A DNA stretch of 64,000 nt from UBA4658 sp002405485 (GTDB lineage Bacteria > Planctomycetota > Phycisphaerae > Phycisphaerales > UBA1924). The stretch spans positions 45,367 through 109,366 of the forward strand of contig DAISGC010000002.1 of NCBI GenBank assembly GCA_036823255.1. Reading direction: 5' to 3'. The notes beneath the pieces are model-generated. The model searched no databases, was not told the DNA's origin, and was given only the letters and a program-made list of their open reading frames with translations. A program made the translations under genes and the position numbers. Of this stretch, positions 62,384 to 64,000 are shown piece after piece; position 1 is the stretch's first letter; every line of letters starts with the position of its first letter.

Positions 62384-63256
62384 TCACTCACCCGGAATAT
62401 ACGAGATCGTCCCCTCCCAGGGTGAACTGGCTGACGCGTAGAGTCGCTTGGGAATGCGACCCGCCAGAAAGCTCTGTCGCCCGCTGATCGTCGCATGACG
62501 CATCGCGTGAGCCATGAGCACCGGGTCGCGGGCATGAGCGATCGCGGTGTTGAGCAGCACGGCGTCGGCGCCGAGCTCCATGGCGATCGACACGTCCGAC
62601 GCCGAGCCAACGCCGGCATCCACAATGACCGGAAACTCCGGATCGCCCTGCTTCAGCAACTCCAGGCAGAGCACGATGTTGTTGCGATTGAGCACCCCCT
62701 GGCCAGACCCGATCGGGGATCCTGCGGGCATGACGCACGCCGCGCCCGCTTCCTTGATCCGAAGGGCCGCGATCGGGTCATCACTGGTGTAGGCCAGGAC
62801 CTGAAATCCATCGTTCACGAGCTGGCGGGTGGCCTCGATGGTGCCCGCCGGATCGGGCAGCAGGGTCTTCTTGTCCCCGAGTACCTCGAGCTTGACCCAG
62901 CTCGCACCAGGATTGTCCAGTTGCTCCAGAAGCTCGCGTCCAAGACGGGCGACGCGGACGGCGTCGTCCACCGAGAAGCACCCTGCGGTGTTTGGCAGGA
63001 TGGTGTATCGAGTGAGATCGAGAAACTGCAGGAGCGACTCCCCGCGCTCGTTGTAGAGCCGTTCCCGCCGTACCGCCACCGTGACCACCTGCACGCCGGA
63101 CGCATCCAGAGCGTCCCGCATGAGCTCGTAGGACCGGTACTTGCCCGTCCCGGCGATGAGCCGGCTGGTCAACTGGCGTCCGGCCACCCGCAAGGGGCGA
63201 TCCGCCGGGTCGGTGGCGAGGCTCCTCTGGCCGGCCGTTGCGTTGCTGCTGCCCAT
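62384..63256 (-). CDS. thiG: Thiazole synthase
   Basis: 290 residues. ThiG joins deoxyxylulose 5-phosphate, dehydroglycine and the thiocarboxylate of ThiS to form the thiazole of thiamine. Key parts: RLIAGTGKYRSYELM, VQVVTVAVRR, the Schiff-base Lys in SWVKLEVLGD, EAGAACVMPAGSPIGSGQG and VDAGVGSASD. The first 20 residues are an extension. The start lies 3 bp after the thiS stop, so the genes are coupled. Other thiamine genes are not in this window. Confidence 0.95.
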   Translation of the reverse strand: MGSSNATAGQRSLATDPADRPLRVAGRQLTSRLIAGTGKYRSYELMRDALDASGVQVVTVAVRRERLYNERGESLLQFLDLTRYTILPNTAGCFSVDDAVRVARLGRELLEQLDNPGASWVKLEVLGDKKTLLPDPAGTIEATRQLVNDGFQVLAYTSDDPIAALRIKEAGAACVMPAGSPIGSGQGVLNRNNIVLCLELLKQGDPEFPVIVDAGVGSASDVSIAMELGADAVLLNTAIAHARDPVLMAHAMRHATISGRQSFLAGRIPKRLYASASSPWEGTISYIPGE

Positions 63257-63259
63257 GTC

Positions 63260-63460
63260 TCAGCCGCCTCCAACAAGAGTCACGATCTCGACTCGATCCC
63301 CCGCGTTCAGCCCCCGGTCGGCGTGCCGCTTCTTGGGGACCAGTTCCTTGTTCACCTCCACCGCGCAGGCCTGCCGCTCAAGCCCCAGACGCCGGATCAA
63401 CTCCTCGACGCTGGCCCCCTCGGGCAGAACCTGGCGTTCGCCGTTGACAACGATTTCCAT
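63260..63460 (-). CDS. thiS: Sulfur carrier protein ThiS
   Basis: 66 residues, ubiquitin-like beta-grasp fold. Reads MEIVVNGERQVLPEG, VEELIRRLGL, VAVEVN-type strand (CAVEVNKELVPKK) and the functional tail VTLVGGG, whose end is adenylated and turned into the thiocarboxylate that gives sulfur to ThiG. Immediately upstream of thiG, the usual order. Confidence 0.95.
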   Translation of the reverse strand: MEIVVNGERQVLPEGASVEELIRRLGLERQACAVEVNKELVPKKRHADRGLNAGDRVEIVTLVGGG

Positions 63461-63536
63461 ACTGAAACTGTAGGGGTCGTGGGCTGCGAACTGCTTGAGC
63501 GATTCCCCGTGGGTAGCATGTTTCCAGAGGCCCGCC

Positions 63537-64000
63537 GTGCCAGTCCCAGACGCCAGTCAACTTCGCTCATTCCAAGCCAGTCGACTCCGTCGGTGGAGCT
63601 GGGGGGTGTGCGCGGCAGCCGCGCTCGTGATCCTCGTCGCCGGCTGCACACGCCGGGAACGCCCCTACAGCCAGGACACCCCCGACGACGTGGTGAAGTC
63701 CGCCGTGGCGATGGTCAAGGCCGGCGACACCGCCAGGCTCAGCAACCTCATTTACGCCGACTCGCCGGAGATGCGGGCGGTGCTCCGCGAGCTGGGAAAG
63801 CTCCTACAGAGCATGCAGAAGCTCTCGCTGGCGGCGGGGAAGCAGTTCCCCGAGGACTTTGCCGCACTCCAGGAGCAGGCCGCGGCCGCGGCCAACGACC
63901 CGAAGAACAAGTCGCTCGTCACCCCACAGCTAATCGGGCTGGGCCCCAACGGGCGCGGCGGTCCCGCCCGGCCGCCCCCCGCCGAAGACCACCGCCACGC
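63537..64000 (+). CDS. Lipoprotein (3' end beyond the window)
   Basis: Open to the window edge, at least 154 residues. The N-terminal region is a basic stretch (RLRRWSWGV), a hydrophobic segment and a lipobox LVAGC, so it is an exported lipid-anchored protein. The mature part reads DDVVKSAVAMVKAGDTARLSNLIY and LLQSMQKLSLAAGKQFP, helical and Ala/Pro-rich; no family recognised. GTG 63537 has AGAGG 6 nt upstream. Divergent from thiS; an in-frame overlap with other ORFs in the end region is not supported. Confidence 0.72.
   Translation, partial: MPVPDASQLRSFQASRLRRWSWGVCAAAALVILVAGCTRRERPYSQDTPDDVVKSAVAMVKAGDTARLSNLIYADSPEMRAVLRELGKLLQSMQKLSLAAGKQFPEDFAALQEQAAAAANDPKNKSLVTPQLIGLGPNGRGGPARPPPAEDHRH

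Overview
The window is high-GC, gene-dense bacterial DNA from a planctomycete, most likely of the class Phycisphaerae. The main evidence is three secreted proteins ending in the short double-repeat tail with the FLNAWF core (the GC-type dockerin tail known from Phycisphaerae). Supporting evidence is a prepilin-like protein with an H-x9-DG motif, a Minf_1886-family protein, system II cytochrome c maturation (ResB/CcsA), and a MoxR-DUF58-Bat operon. A run of 10 Ns shows the sequence is a scaffold, probably a draft or metagenome assembly.

Layout. 1-4.2 kb: a membrane-anchored TPR protein with exact 150-bp DNA repeats, an HNH nuclease and a Minf_1886 protein. 4.2-11 kb (minus strand): alkyladenine DNA glycosylase, CcsA, ResB and an amidohydrolase. 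11-16 kb: an OmpA-type lipoprotein, a dockerin-tailed secreted protein, a UDP-sugar pyrophosphorylase and ribulose-phosphate epimerase. 16-20.8 kb (plus strand): a histidine-phosphatase homologue lacking both catalytic histidines, accD, lnt and a HEAT-repeat protein. 21-25.7 kb: a coiled-coil membrane protein behind a promoter whose spacer is mostly a poly-C tract, several small proteins, a cupin, a prepilin-like protein and an unrecognised 425-aa protein. 26-29.3 kb: a second dockerin-tailed protein, nadC, a hotdog-fold protein and a zinc-ribbon membrane protein. 29.3-34.9 kb: a three-gene glycosyltransferase cluster (GT4, GT2, GT4). 35-39.5 kb: GldG-like and DUF4340 proteins without the usual ABC transporter genes, then a multispanning membrane protein. 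39.5-41.7 kb: panD, a VOC-family protein and a homogentisate dioxygenase-like protein.

41.8-44.5 kb holds a compact AAA-ATPase/HNH pair with the architecture of the Septu antiphage system (PtuA/PtuB). The two genes overlap by 4 bp, and a DUF1569/DinB-like gene follows 12 bp later. 44.5-53.8 kb (minus strand) is a continuous MoxR-DUF58-(BatD-like)-BatA-BatB-BatC-BatD/BatE operon. Its last gene fuses BatD to a BatE-like part that still carries its own signal peptide and ribosome-binding site. 54-64 kb: a DUF3467 protein, tRNA-Leu(CAA), a 2424-aa secreted beta-helix/repeat protein with a dockerin tail, a 34-aa membrane protein, thiG and thiS, and the start of a lipoprotein that runs off the window.

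Most genes are ordinary cell biology: cytochrome maturation, envelope assembly, lipoprotein acylation, fatty-acid, NAD, pantothenate and thiamine synthesis. The accessory interest lies in the Septu-like operon, the possibly phase-variable promoter at 21.0 kb, the pseudo-phosphatase, and the repeat-rich surface proteins. All functional calls come from reading the sequence and recognising motifs; no database search was run.
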